Part shown: one piece after another, positions 1-7,675 of the stretch
Layout: each line of letters opens with the position of its first letter
Position numbering within the stretch: the stretch's first letter is position 1
Position numbers and translations under genes: made by a program
The notes under the pieces: generated by a model
What the model was told of the DNA's origin: nothing
Databases searched by the model: none
The model's input: the letters and a program-made list of their open reading frames with translations, nothing else
Assembly: GCF_031954525.1 (NCBI RefSeq)
Contig: NZ_CP134867.1
Coordinates: 4,216,001 to 4,280,000, forward strand
Direction of reading: 5' to 3'
Length of the DNA: 64,000 nucleotides
From: Dyella sp. BiH032
Lineage (GTDB): Bacteria > Pseudomonadota > Gammaproteobacteria > Xanthomonadales > Rhodanobacteraceae

Positions 1-34
1 CGGAGGCGATGGCAAAACGAGTTGTGTCAGTCAT
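1..34 (-). CDS. 5' end of a riboflavin-synthesis gene, probably ribB/ribBA (cut by window edge)
   Basis: An ATG at 34 on the minus strand opens a frame starting MTDTTRFAIAS that runs off the left edge, so only 11 codons are visible. It is the first start codon downstream of a full FMN riboswitch, which in Gammaproteobacteria usually controls ribB, ribBA or ribE. The visible residues do not match the usual MFTGI start of riboflavin synthase, so a dihydroxybutanone-phosphate synthase (ribB/ribBA) is the better guess. A purine-rich AGGCGGGAAA lies about 8 nt upstream as a possible ribosome site. The identity rests on context only. Confidence 0.45.
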   Translation of the reverse strand, partial: MTDTTRFAIAS

Positions 35-60
35 GAAACGTTTCCCGCCTGGTGTCTGCG

Positions 61-78
61 AAAAACGCCCCAAGGCGC
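61..78 (-). terminator. Possible intrinsic terminator in the FMN riboswitch expression platform
   Basis: Read on the minus strand, GCGCC-TTGG-GGCGT followed by TTTT forms a short GC hairpin with a U-tract, between the riboswitch aptamer and the downstream start at 34. A second, longer hairpin (GGCGGACGCC pairing with GGCGTGCGCC, 83-112) lies between it and the aptamer and could be the alternative fold. The stem is only five pairs, so it may instead act as a sequestering or pausing structure. Confidence 0.35.
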
Positions 79-114
79 ATGGCAGGCGCACGCCCGCGAA
101 GGCGTCCGCCGTAC

Positions 115-310
115 CGTCTTCTCTCATCCGGACTTTCCGGAAGTCCCTTCGCCGAGCAGCGCGAAGGCTTCCGACCGTCGGCTCCGGCATCGGACCGGAT
201 CTGCTGACCTTTTGCTCTTGGAGCAAAAGCGCTCGCGGGCTCGTGTCGTCCGCCCTTGCGGGCCTTCTTCACCTACCGCCGGTGGGGAATTTCACCCCGC
301 CCTGAAGACG
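115..310 (-). promoter_or_regulatory. FMN riboswitch (RFN element)
   Basis: The minus strand carries the conserved RFN segments in order: GTCTTCAGGGCGGGGTGAAA at the 5' end (310 downwards), TTCCCCACCGGCGGTAGG, AGCCCGCGAGC, GATCCGGT...GCCGGAGCCGACGGT, and TCCGGATGAGAGAAGAC closing P1 near 115. The variable arm contains GCTTTTGCTCC-AAG-AGCAAAAGG. Known function: binds flavin mononucleotide and represses downstream riboflavin synthesis or transport genes. Here it leads the gene beginning at 34. The stretch 311-391 between it and the LysR stop shows no gene. Confidence 0.94.
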
Positions 311-391
311 TCGTTGTGGTTTGGATGCCGGCGAACCGGCGGCCGGGAGTCTAGCACCGGCGGGCGTTCGCCGGGATGGACGGTCTGTCGC

Positions 392-1297
392 CTACCGCAG
401 CTCGGCGGCCAGGTAGTCGATCAGCGCACGCAGGGCCGGCGCGCGATCCGCACCCGGCAGCCAGACCAGCTGGATCGGCGACACACTCAGATCCCAGGCC
501 GGCAGCACCCGCGCCAATCGCCCTGCGGCGATCAGCTCATCGGCCATGTAGTCACCCTGGATGCCGATGCCCACGCCCGCCAGCAAGGCCTCGCGGGTAG
601 CGGTGGAGTCGTTGCAGGTCAGCACCGGGTCTACGCGCACGGAGCGCCGGCGGCGCCCCTGGCTGAACTGCCAGAGCGTGCCCGTGCGCAGGCCGCTGAA
701 CGCGACGCAACGGTGTGCCTTGAGTTCGGCTGGGTCCATCAGCGCAGGAGCCGAGGCGAGGTAGGACGGCGCGGCACACAGATAGCGGCGCATGTCGCCC
801 ACGCGCCGGGCCACCAGTTGCGCATCCGCCAGGCGACCCACGCGGATGGCGAGATCGATGCGGCCGGCGACGAGATCGGCATAGGCGTCGTCGTACACCG
901 CTTCGATGCGGATCTGCGGATGACCCGCCATGAACCGGGCCAGCACCGGCGCCACGCACAGGCGCCCGTACGCCGCGGGCAGATGCACGCACAACCGGCC
1001 GGACGGCTCGCCGCCGCGCGGGCGCAGATCCGCGGCGAGGTCGAGCATCACCATTTCCAGGCGCTCGCAGTGCGCCAGCAACTGCTCCCCGCGCGGCGTG
1101 AGCGTCATGCGTCGCGTGGTGCGCAGGAACAGCTTGCCGCCCACGGCTTCCTCCAGCGACGCGATACGCCGGCTCAGCACCGACGGCGTGCACCCCGCCT
1201 CCCGCGCGGCGCGGGAAAAATTGAGCAGGCGTGCGGCGATGGCGAAACCACGCAGTTCACGCAGGCGGCCGGGAGTGAGCTCGAACGATTGATTCAT
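392..1297 (-). CDS. LysR-family transcriptional regulator
   Basis: A 301-residue protein with a winged helix-turn-helix at about residues 10-72 (LLNFSRAAREAGCTPSVLS followed by the LFLRTTRRMTLTPRG wing) and a LysR substrate-binding domain from about 95 to the end. Length and layout are normal for the family. ATG at 1297 starts right at the helix-turn-helix with no unexplained leader. It is divergent from an MDR oxidoreductase at 1388, with an imperfect dyad (1319-1345) in the 90-bp gap. The usual LysR arrangement makes it a likely regulator of that neighbour and of itself. The inducer cannot be told from sequence. Confidence 0.93.
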   Translation of the reverse strand: MNQSFELTPGRLRELRGFAIAARLLNFSRAAREAGCTPSVLSRRIASLEEAVGGKLFLRTTRRMTLTPRGEQLLAHCERLEMVMLDLAADLRPRGGEPSGRLCVHLPAAYGRLCVAPVLARFMAGHPQIRIEAVYDDAYADLVAGRIDLAIRVGRLADAQLVARRVGDMRRYLCAAPSYLASAPALMDPAELKAHRCVAFSGLRTGTLWQFSQGRRRRSVRVDPVLTCNDSTATREALLAGVGIGIQGDYMADELIAAGRLARVLPAWDLSVSPIQLVWLPGADRAPALRALIDYLAAELR

Positions 1298-1318
1298 GGG
1301 ATGAATAAAAGATGTGCT

Positions 1319-1345
1319 TTGCCGAAGGATTATCACCCTTCGCAA
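1319..1345. promoter_or_regulatory. Candidate LysR operator dyad
   Basis: TTGC-c-GAAGG and CCTTC-GCAA face each other around an AT-rich centre (ATTATCAC) in the gap between the divergent LysR and oxidoreductase genes. This is the position and symmetry expected for a LysR recognition site. The one-base asymmetry between arms lowers confidence. Confidence 0.4.
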
Positions 1346-1387
1346 GCAGGCGGACCATGGCGCCATTCCCAACCCGCGGAGCCCTCC

Positions 1388-2398
1388 ATGCGCGCCTATC
1401 AGCTCAACGCCTTCGGCATCGACCATCTCCAGCTCACCGAACAGCCGGCACCCCGTCCCGGCCCGGGCCAGGTGCTGGTGAAGATGGAAGCCGCCTCCCT
1501 CAATTTCCGCGACCACCTGCTGGTGAACGGCACGCTCTACCGCGACGTCGCGCTTCCGCTGACCCCCGTCTCCGACGGCGCCGGCACCGTACTGGAAGTC
1601 GGCGAAGGCGTGACCCGCTTCCGCCCAGGCGACCGCGTCACCACCTTCTACAAGGCCCGCTGGCTCGCCGGCGCCATGCGTCCGGAATGGGAAGGCGCCG
1701 ACCTCGGCGGCCCCGGCCCCGGTGCCATGCGCGAACTGGCGTGCTACGACGCCTACACGCTGGCCCGCACGCCATCGCACATGAGCGCACTGCAGGCCGC
1801 CACCCTCCCCATCGCCGCGCTCACCGCCTGGACCGCACTGGAACAGGCACACGTCACCGCGGGCCAGACCGTCCTGCTGCTTGGCACCGGCGGCGTTTCC
1901 CTGTTCGCGATGCAGTTGGCGAAAGCCCGCGGCGCGAAGGTGATCCTGCTTTCCTCCAGCGACGAGAAGCTGGAACGCGCCAAGACGCTCGGCACGGACA
2001 TCGGCATCAACTACGCCCGCCATCCAGCCTGGGCGCCCCTGGTCCGGGAAGCCACGGACGGACGCGGCGCGGATACCGTCATCGAAACCGTAGGCGCCTC
2101 CACGTTCCGCCAATCGGTACAAGCCACGGCGATGCACGGCTTCATCGGCATCGTCGGCTTCATGGGCGGACGCGAGGCCGAGGTGCCGCTGGTCGACGCC
2201 ATCCTCAAGCGCATCCACCTCCAGGGCATCTCCGTCGCGTCGCTCGAAGATCACGAAAAGATGGTGCGCGCCCTGGAGGCCATCCAACTGCAGCCGGTAC
2301 TCGATGCGGTCTACGGCTTTGGCGAACTACGGGCGGCGTTCGAGCATCTGGCGGGCGGGAAGCATTTTGGGAAGATCGGTATTGATTTCACTAAGTGA
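1388..2398 (+). CDS. Zinc-independent MDR-family NAD(P)-dependent oxidoreductase (quinone oxidoreductase-like)
   Basis: A 336-residue medium-chain dehydrogenase/reductase. The GroES-like catalytic half covers about residues 25-125 and the Rossmann half carries GTGGVS at 166-171. The position that holds the catalytic-zinc cysteine in classical alcohol dehydrogenases reads SLNFRDHLLV, with no cysteine, and the structural-zinc cysteine cluster is absent. This points to the zinc-free quinone oxidoreductase/COG0604 branch rather than a true alcohol dehydrogenase. ATG at 1388 fits the family's MRAYQL-type start. It is divergent from the LysR gene and probably its target. Substrate unknown. Confidence 0.9.
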   Translation: MRAYQLNAFGIDHLQLTEQPAPRPGPGQVLVKMEAASLNFRDHLLVNGTLYRDVALPLTPVSDGAGTVLEVGEGVTRFRPGDRVTTFYKARWLAGAMRPEWEGADLGGPGPGAMRELACYDAYTLARTPSHMSALQAATLPIAALTAWTALEQAHVTAGQTVLLLGTGGVSLFAMQLAKARGAKVILLSSSDEKLERAKTLGTDIGINYARHPAWAPLVREATDGRGADTVIETVGASTFRQSVQATAMHGFIGIVGFMGGREAEVPLVDAILKRIHLQGISVASLEDHEKMVRALEAIQLQPVLDAVYGFGELRAAFEHLAGGKHFGKIGIDFTK

Positions 2399-2466
2399 GG
2401 GGGCGGCCGCTGATCTCTGCGGCGTCAGGTGCTGGTTTGCCATCGATACGTTCGGACGAGCCCCGG

Positions 2467-2983
2467 CCCCTCATCCCGCCTTCTCCCCGGAGGGGAGAAG
2501 GAGAAGTGATGGACCGAGGCGAAAACCAAACAAGAGCGAGCGAAGCGACGCCCCGTGCCGCTCTTGATCTCCCGGGTTCCCTTCGCGGCGGTGAGGGCTG
2601 GACGATCAGGCCGCCGCAGGCGGGCGGGGACAGGATGTCCCCGCCTTTTCGATCAGGGCAGGATGCCCTGTCGAAAAGCCCGGCCAGCCCTCAACGCACC
2701 CGGAGGTGGCGAAGGCCACCGGAGGGCGCCGCGCAGGGTGCCCTTCTTCTTGGTTACTTCTTCTCGTGGTCCCCCTTGAGGGGATGGGCAAGCAAGAAGA
2801 AGTAACTCGCTCTCCGGCAGGAGAGCGAAATCCTCGCCCCGGAGGGGCGAGACACGACTGGCGACCACGTCGCGACAACCGAGCCGAGTCGCCACTGGCT
2901 TCCGACTACGCCGGAATGACGAGAGTGAGAGTGCAAGGCGACCCTTAGCTCCCGTTGGGCTTCGCAAGCTCCCCCCAACCTAC
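2467..2983 (+). repeat. Multi-hairpin repeat element, copy A
   Basis: About 517 bp nearly colinear with copy B at 55751-56236, same orientation. Visible stems in order: TTCTCCCC-GGA-GGGGAGAA (2481-2499); AAGAGCG/CGCTCTT (2532-2565); GGCGGGGAC-AGGAT-GTCCCCGCC (2623-2645); TTTTCGA.CAGGGCA-GGA-TGCCCTG.TCGAAAA (2646-2677); GGTGGC-GAAG-GCCACC (2705-2720); GTTACTTCTTCT/AGAAGAAGTAAC (2753-2806) enclosing a smaller TCCCC/GGGGA hairpin; CGCTCTCC-GGCA-GGAGAGCG (2808-2827); CTCGCCCC-GGA-GGGGCGAG (2833-2851). It fills most of the 613-bp gap between the convergent oxidoreductase and Gfo/Idh genes. Short open frames inside look spurious. Function unknown. Confidence 0.85.
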
Positions 2984-3011
2984 CGCAACCCGCGATAACA
3001 ACTGCCCCCCC

Positions 3012-4034
3012 CTAAACCCCAATAACCTGCCCCGTCCCCCGCCGATACGCCCGCAACACCTGATCCATCACCCAACTCGTCCGCGCCCCGCTCTCCGCCG
3101 TCGACGGACACACACCCCGTTCCCCCAGCAACTCCCGCACGATCGTCTCGATCAGCGGCTGCTGGATGTGCGCCGGGTTCGCCACGCGATATTCGCGCGC
3201 CCCCTCCTTCGTCTCGACGACGATCGGCCCGTCGCCGAACGTCGCGAATCGCATGCTTCCGCGGTCGCCGATCACCTCGATGCAGTCGTGATGCCGGTAG
3301 CTGTCGAAATTCCACAGCCCCGTGCCCAACACGCCGCTGTCGAAAGCGAAGGACATCGCCACCGTGTCTTCCGGCGGATAGGCCCCAAGCTGATTGGAAG
3401 CGCGCCCTTCCGCCGACACGATCGGCCCGAACAGCCAGTCGAGGATGTCCAGCGTGTGGCAGCCGATGTCCATGAACACGCCGCCGCCCGAGATCGCCGG
3501 TACCACGTGCCACGGCAGGTTGCCGCGGTCGTGGTAGCGCGGATGATGCGGCTCGTACAGCACGGTGTTGACGATGCGTGGCGCGCCGATCGCCTGCGCG
3601 TCGAACAGCAGCTCGCGCACCTTGTGGAAGCGCGGCAGCATGCGGCGGTAATAGGCGACGAACACCGGTACGTTCGCTTCGCGCCCCGCACGCAAAATGG
3701 CCTCGCACTCGGCATGATCCAGCGCCATCGGCTTCTCCACGTAAACCGGCTTACCCGCGGCGATGCTCATCAACGCGTAGGTTTTGTGCGTGGAAGGCGG
3801 TGTGGCGACGTAAACGGCATTCACTTCGGCGTCGGCGATCAGGGCGGCCGCATCGTCGTACCAGCGGGGCACACCGTGGCGTTGCGCATAGTCCTTCGCC
3901 TTCGCGCCATCGCGGCGCATCACCGCCACCAGCGACGAATGCGGCGCCTTCTGGAAGCCGGGGCCGCTTTTCACTTCGGTCACGTTGCCGCAGCCGATGA
4001 TGCCCCAACGGATCTGGTGCGCTTCGCCGCTCAT
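3012..4034 (-). CDS. Gfo/Idh/MocA-family NAD(P)-dependent oxidoreductase
   Basis: A 340-residue protein with an N-terminal Rossmann fold (IGCGNV at 13-18) and the family's EKP motif at 100-102 (YVEKPMALDH), then a C-terminal alpha/beta substrate domain with GGGVFMDIGCHTLDI. Members oxidise or reduce sugars, inositols, biliverdin or pseudo-disaccharides; the specific substrate is not evident. ATG at 4034 overlaps the stop of the upstream dioxygenase gene by 4 nt (ATGA), so the two are probably translationally coupled and act on related compounds. The gene ends in repeat element A territory. Confidence 0.92.
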   Translation of the reverse strand: MSGEAHQIRWGIIGCGNVTEVKSGPGFQKAPHSSLVAVMRRDGAKAKDYAQRHGVPRWYDDAAALIADAEVNAVYVATPPSTHKTYALMSIAAGKPVYVEKPMALDHAECEAILRAGREANVPVFVAYYRRMLPRFHKVRELLFDAQAIGAPRIVNTVLYEPHHPRYHDRGNLPWHVVPAISGGGVFMDIGCHTLDILDWLFGPIVSAEGRASNQLGAYPPEDTVAMSFAFDSGVLGTGLWNFDSYRHHDCIEVIGDRGSMRFATFGDGPIVVETKEGAREYRVANPAHIQQPLIETIVRELLGERGVCPSTAESGARTSWVMDQVLRAYRRGTGQVIGV

Positions 4035-4873
4035 CGGATCTCGAACTCCTTGTTGATGAATTGCTGGTGCCAGGCGTGGTACTGGTCGACTTCCGGATGG
4101 CGCGCGCGCTCGGCGATATGGATTTCCAGCGCGGCGCGCACGTCCGGGGCAAGCGTGGCGAGATAACCCGGCGTGTACTCACGGTGGTCGAGCACGCCGA
4201 AGTGACAGGTCGGCGCATGCCGCGCCGAATGAAAACCGAGGTGGATGGTGATGCGTCGCTCCGCCAGCACGCCGGCATAGCCTCGGTGCACCGCGTAGTT
4301 GTTGTAGAACACCGCCTGGCCCGGCCGCAGCACCAGCTGCACGCCGTTGGCCAGTTCCGGTTGCGCGTCGACCGGCGCGATGCGCGGATCGGCGCCGAAG
4401 ATCCGGCGCTCGGCCTCATCGTAGGGGCGCCGATGGCTGCCGGGCACGATCCACAGGCAGGGATCCGGCGTCAGCGGGATGTTCACCTGCACGTAGTTGT
4501 AGCGATAGTCGTCGCTGAACCAGCGCGGATCGATCTGTTCGTCGGGCACCTGCATCAGGTCGCGATGCCAGCCCTGGCGGTAGTCCACGCCCGCGTCCGC
4601 GTAGAACAGCGAGGCGCCGTCGATCACGATGTCCTCGCCCAGCAGATCCGCAGCAATCGCGCGCAGCGAGGGCTGGCAGATCACATCCTGGATGGCGCGC
4701 ACATCCTTGCCCGGTTGCAGGAACTGCAGGTTCATCATGCGGCCTCGCTCGCCGCGCTCGGCACGCGCCCGCTCGACACCGGTCACATAGCGCGCCACGT
4801 CGTCCGCGCCGAGCGCGTCGCAGATCACGTAACCCTGGGTACGGAACTGTTCGCGCTCCGCCGCGGTAAGCAT
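4031..4873 (-). CDS. Phytanoyl-CoA dioxygenase (PhyH)-family Fe(II)/2-oxoglutarate oxygenase
   Basis: A 280-residue double-stranded beta-helix oxygenase. Iron ligands are visible as H103-x-D105 (GWHRDLMQV) and a distal histidine at 196 (YAVHRGYAG), with an arginine about ten residues later that could hold 2-oxoglutarate. The family hydroxylates fatty acyl-CoA, ectoine, alkaloids or sugars; the substrate here is unknown. The chosen start ATG at 4873 gives the typical MLTAAEREQFRTQGYV beginning; the frame stays open further upstream, but that part shadows ribD. It is the first gene of a two-gene unit with the Gfo/Idh oxidoreductase. Confidence 0.9.
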   Translation of the reverse strand: MLTAAEREQFRTQGYVICDALGADDVARYVTGVERARAERGERGRMMNLQFLQPGKDVRAIQDVICQPSLRAIAADLLGEDIVIDGASLFYADAGVDYRQGWHRDLMQVPDEQIDPRWFSDDYRYNYVQVNIPLTPDPCLWIVPGSHRRPYDEAERRIFGADPRIAPVDAQPELANGVQLVLRPGQAVFYNNYAVHRGYAGVLAERRITIHLGFHSARHAPTCHFGVLDHREYTPGYLATLAPDVRAALEIHIAERARHPEVDQYHAWHQQFINKEFEIR

Positions 4874-4964
4874 GCCGCGCACTCCTCGATGCTCGCCGGC
4901 GCCCGCGGCGCCTTCAGGCGGGCGATTCTGGGCGCCGCTTTCCGGGTGGTCAAATCCGGCGCGG

Positions 4965-6068
4965 TCAGCCGCGGTCGGGACGAAGCAGCAGGCGCAGGTC
5001 GCTGCCCAGCATGCGCTGGTCGACCGTGCGCAGGTTCCAGCGCGCACCCATGTCCTGCAGCAGCGGCAGGTGCAGCAGTGGCCGCGCGGCATCGCCGAGC
5101 AGCAGCGGCGCCACGTAGAGCAGCAGTTCGTCCGCCAGCCCGGCCGCCAGCAGCGCGCCGCACAAGGTGGGGCCGGCTTCCACGTGCAATTCGTTGCAGC
5201 CGCGCTCGGCCAGCAAGGCCAGTGCCTGGCGCAGGTCGAGCCTGCCATCCGACACGTCCAGTGCCGCGCGCTGCACGCGCTCGAGATGGGTGGGAACGAC
5301 GGCACCGGCCGCATGCAGCAGCAACGTGGGCACGCTGCCGTCCAGCACGTGGCTCCCCGCCGGCGTCCGCAGGGCGCGGTCAAGCACGACGCGCAGCGGC
5401 GGCGCGAACGCTTCGTTGGCGGGCAGGCGCACGGTCAACCGCGGATCGTCCGCCAGCACCGTGCCGCTACCGGTGAGGATGGCCGAGCTGCGCGCGCGCC
5501 AGCGCTGCACGTCGGCGCGCGCGGCTTCGCCCGTGATCCACTTCGACTCCCCGTTCGCCAGCGCGGTGCGTCCGTCCAGGCTCATCGCCAGCTTCACGCG
5601 CACCCAGGGGCGACCGCGTTCGATGCGACTGAAGAAGCCCACGTTGAGCGTACGCGCGGCCTCGCGCATCAGCCCTGTGTCGACGGCGATGCCAGCGGCG
5701 CGCAGCTTGCCGATACCGCGACCGTCCACCTGGGGAAAGGGATCTTCCGCGGCGATCACCACACGTGCAATGCCGGCGGCGATCAGCGCATCGGCGCATG
5801 GCGGCGTACGCCCATGGTGCGCGCACGGTTCCAGGGTGACGTAGGCGGTGGCGCCGCGGGCCCGCTCCCCGGCCGCGCGCAGGGCGAACACTTCGGCATG
5901 CGGCTCGCCCGCGCGTGGATGGAAGCCCTCGCCGACGACTTCTTCGCCATGCGCGATCACGCACCCGACGCGCGGGTTCGGCTGGGTGGTGAACAGCCCA
6001 CGCTCGGCCAGGCGCAACGCGCGCGCCATCAGAAGGTGATCGAGAGCTGCGAAAGCGGGGCTGGACAT
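4965..6068 (-). CDS. ribD: Bifunctional riboflavin enzyme RibD (deaminase/reductase)
   Basis: A 367-residue fusion catalysing steps two and three of riboflavin synthesis: deamination of the pyrimidine intermediate, then NADPH reduction of its ribosyl side chain. The N-terminal cytidine-deaminase-type domain shows HAE at 57-59 and PC-x8-C at 81-91 (PCAHHGRTPPC) for zinc. The C-terminal reductase (about 150-360) begins VRVKLAMSLDGRTAL. Ribosome site AAGGGG lies close to ATG 6068. In related genomes ribD is followed directly by other rib genes; here a phyH-gfo, repeat and adh-lysR block intervenes. Confidence 0.97.
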   Translation of the reverse strand: MSSPAFAALDHLLMARALRLAERGLFTTQPNPRVGCVIAHGEEVVGEGFHPRAGEPHAEVFALRAAGERARGATAYVTLEPCAHHGRTPPCADALIAAGIARVVIAAEDPFPQVDGRGIGKLRAAGIAVDTGLMREAARTLNVGFFSRIERGRPWVRVKLAMSLDGRTALANGESKWITGEAARADVQRWRARSSAILTGSGTVLADDPRLTVRLPANEAFAPPLRVVLDRALRTPAGSHVLDGSVPTLLLHAAGAVVPTHLERVQRAALDVSDGRLDLRQALALLAERGCNELHVEAGPTLCGALLAAGLADELLLYVAPLLLGDAARPLLHLPLLQDMGARWNLRTVDQRMLGSDLRLLLRPDRG

Positions 6069-6114
6069 CGACGTCCCCTTGGGAGTGGGACGGCAGAGTT
6101 TAGGGGAACGGCGC

Positions 6115-6879
6115 TCAGCGCCGCTCGTAGCGGCCGATCACGCCCTGCCCCAGGTTGGCGCTCAGCCGCCCCGGCCCCATCACCTCCAGCTCCATGCGCC
6201 GAAAGGCCGCCGATGCGGCGCGGCGATCCACGGCGGTATCCGTGTCGATCAGGAACAGGCGGCGCCCGGCCTCTTCGTTCGCGAACCATTGCACGGGGGC
6301 GTCCGGGCGGGAGCTACCCACGCCGACGCGGCGGACGGCCGGCATGCCGGTTCGTACAAAACGCGCGCGGCCGCCTTGGTCCACGGGAAGCGAGGTGCGC
6401 TGGCCGTCCGCGTACTCGACCCAGATCGACGCGCCTTCCGGCGCATGGCCCAGCGCCACGACGACGGTGTCGCCCTGCGCGCCCTCGTCGGGATCCGTGG
6501 GGGGAACCGGCTGGAGGCTCTCCGGGCTGCTGCTGCCGTCGACCGACACGCGCTTGAGCAACCGCAGGCCCGATTCGCCGGCCCGGGCCGTTTCCAGCAC
6601 CACTTGCCGGTCGCTACGGCGCCAGCAGCCCTGGGCGCGGGCATCCGAGGCGCCATACGCCAGCAGGTATTCGAAACGGCCATCGGCGCGCAGCAGCAGT
6701 TCGGAGCCGACGTCATCGCCGTCGAGGTAATAGTGGCCGGCCAGTGCGGGATCGGCGGGGCCGCATCGCACGACGCCGGCGGCGGGTGCGTTGGCTGCCA
6801 TGACGGTACCCAGCAGGAGCGCGCCGAACGAGAGTTTCGCCGCGGCCGCGGTCTTGGACCCGAATGCCTGGTGTCGCAT
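6115..6879 (-). CDS. Secreted protein of unknown function
   Basis: A 254-residue protein not assigned to a family here. The N-terminus has a signal peptide (basic start, hydrophobic LSFGALLLGTVMAANAPAAG, likely cut after about residue 34), so it probably acts in the periplasm. The mature part looks beta-rich, with LAGHYYLDGDDVGSELLLRA and FEYLLAYGASD suggesting a small barrel or lipocalin-like fold, but no catalytic motif stands out. A strong ribosome site (GGAGGAAC) precedes ATG 6879. It sits between nrdR and ribD on the same strand and may be co-transcribed with them. Confidence 0.8.
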   Translation of the reverse strand: MRHQAFGSKTAAAAKLSFGALLLGTVMAANAPAAGVVRCGPADPALAGHYYLDGDDVGSELLLRADGRFEYLLAYGASDARAQGCWRRSDRQVVLETARAGESGLRLLKRVSVDGSSSPESLQPVPPTDPDEGAQGDTVVVALGHAPEGASIWVEYADGQRTSLPVDQGGRARFVRTGMPAVRRVGVGSSRPDAPVQWFANEEAGRRLFLIDTDTAVDRRAASAAFRRMELEVMGPGRLSANLGQGVIGRYERR

Positions 6880-6928
6880 GTGTTCCTCCTTGAATCGCGC
6901 CGCGGGCGACCCTGCCCGCGCTCATCCG

Positions 6929-7444
6929 TTATTTCTTGCGCCTGGCGCCGCCCTCGCCGAGCAGCGACAGCTGCAGGTTTTCCAGGCCGGGAAGATCGCG
7001 CTCGAGCTTCTCGATTTCCTCGCGGAACGCCTGCACGTCTTCGAACTTACGGTACACGGAGGCAAACCGCACATACGCGACCTGGTCGAGCTTCTTGAGC
7101 TCGCGCATCACCAGCTCGCCCACCTGCCGGGAGGGTATTTCGCGCTCCCCGCTCTTGCGCAAGTCGTTGACGATGGTGCGCACCGCCACGTCCACCGCGT
7201 CGCTCGCCACCGGACGCTTCTGCAGCGCGCGCTCGAAGCTCACGCGCAGCTTGCGCTCGTCGAAGCTCTCGCGCCGCTCGCCGCTCTTGACGATGGCCGG
7301 CAGTTTCAGCTCCGCGGTTTCGAAGGTATTGAAGCGCTCGCCGCATTGTGGGCATTCGCGCCGCCGACGCACCGTGGTGCCGTCGTCGGCCAGACGCGAA
7401 TCGATCACGCGGGTGTCTTCATGCTGACAAAAAGGGCAATGCAT
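6929..7444 (-). CDS. nrdR: Transcriptional repressor NrdR
   Basis: A 171-residue protein with a four-cysteine zinc ribbon at the start (C3, C6, C31, C34) and an ATP-cone from about 49 to 139 ([19 protein letters not shown]). NrdR senses ATP/dATP and represses ribonucleotide reductase genes through NrdR boxes; no nrd genes lie in this window. Length is slightly over the common 150-160 because of a basic C-terminal tail ending GGARRKK. It follows glyA on the same strand, a conserved glyA-nrdR-ribD order in Xanthomonadales. Confidence 0.97.
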   Translation of the reverse strand: MHCPFCQHEDTRVIDSRLADDGTTVRRRRECPQCGERFNTFETAELKLPAIVKSGERRESFDERKLRVSFERALQKRPVASDAVDVAVRTIVNDLRKSGEREIPSRQVGELVMRELKKLDQVAYVRFASVYRKFEDVQAFREEIEKLERDLPGLENLQLSLLGEGGARRKK

Positions 7445-7605
7445 GGGGCGCCATTAGACGTTCAGTCGGGCCGCACTACAACCCGGCGCCAATCGGGGGC
7501 TTGCCGCGGAGACTGCTTCCGAGGGCGAAAAAGGCCGCGAAGTGCAAAGGGGAATGGCCGCGCGGGGGGCGATCCATGTGAAGGCAGCGCCAAGCCTGGT
7601 GTGCT

Positions 7606-7664
7606 GCCGGCCCACCTGGGGCCGGCGTGCATGGCGCGGGCGTCCGCCGAAGAAACGCCCGCGC
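7606..7664 (-). terminator. Two tandem hairpins downstream of glyA
   Basis: Reading away from the glyA stop on the minus strand, GCGCGGGCGT pairs with ACGCCCGCGC (7634-7664), then GCCGGCCC pairs with GGGCCGGC (7606-7626). Both stems are strong but neither is followed by a U-tract, so they may protect a transcript 3' end or help Rho-dependent termination. The rest of 7445-7675 shows no gene. Confidence 0.45.
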
Positions 7665-7675
7665 GATAGGGGCGA

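Noticed and set aside
212..2398. A 728-codon plus-strand frame covering LysR and the oxidoreductase
   Set aside because: Its first half is antisense to the well-supported LysR gene and has an Arg/Gln/His-rich shadow composition; only the part from 1388 is a real gene.
2395..2978. Several 70-140-codon frames inside repeat A (and equivalents in repeat B)
   Set aside because: Arg/Pro/Ser-rich, mutually overlapping on both strands, no ribosome site, and the conserved feature is hairpin pairing rather than codons.
7445..7675. A small gene between nrdR and glyA
   Set aside because: Short frames only, GC hairpins dominate, and no ribosome site with coding-like codon use.
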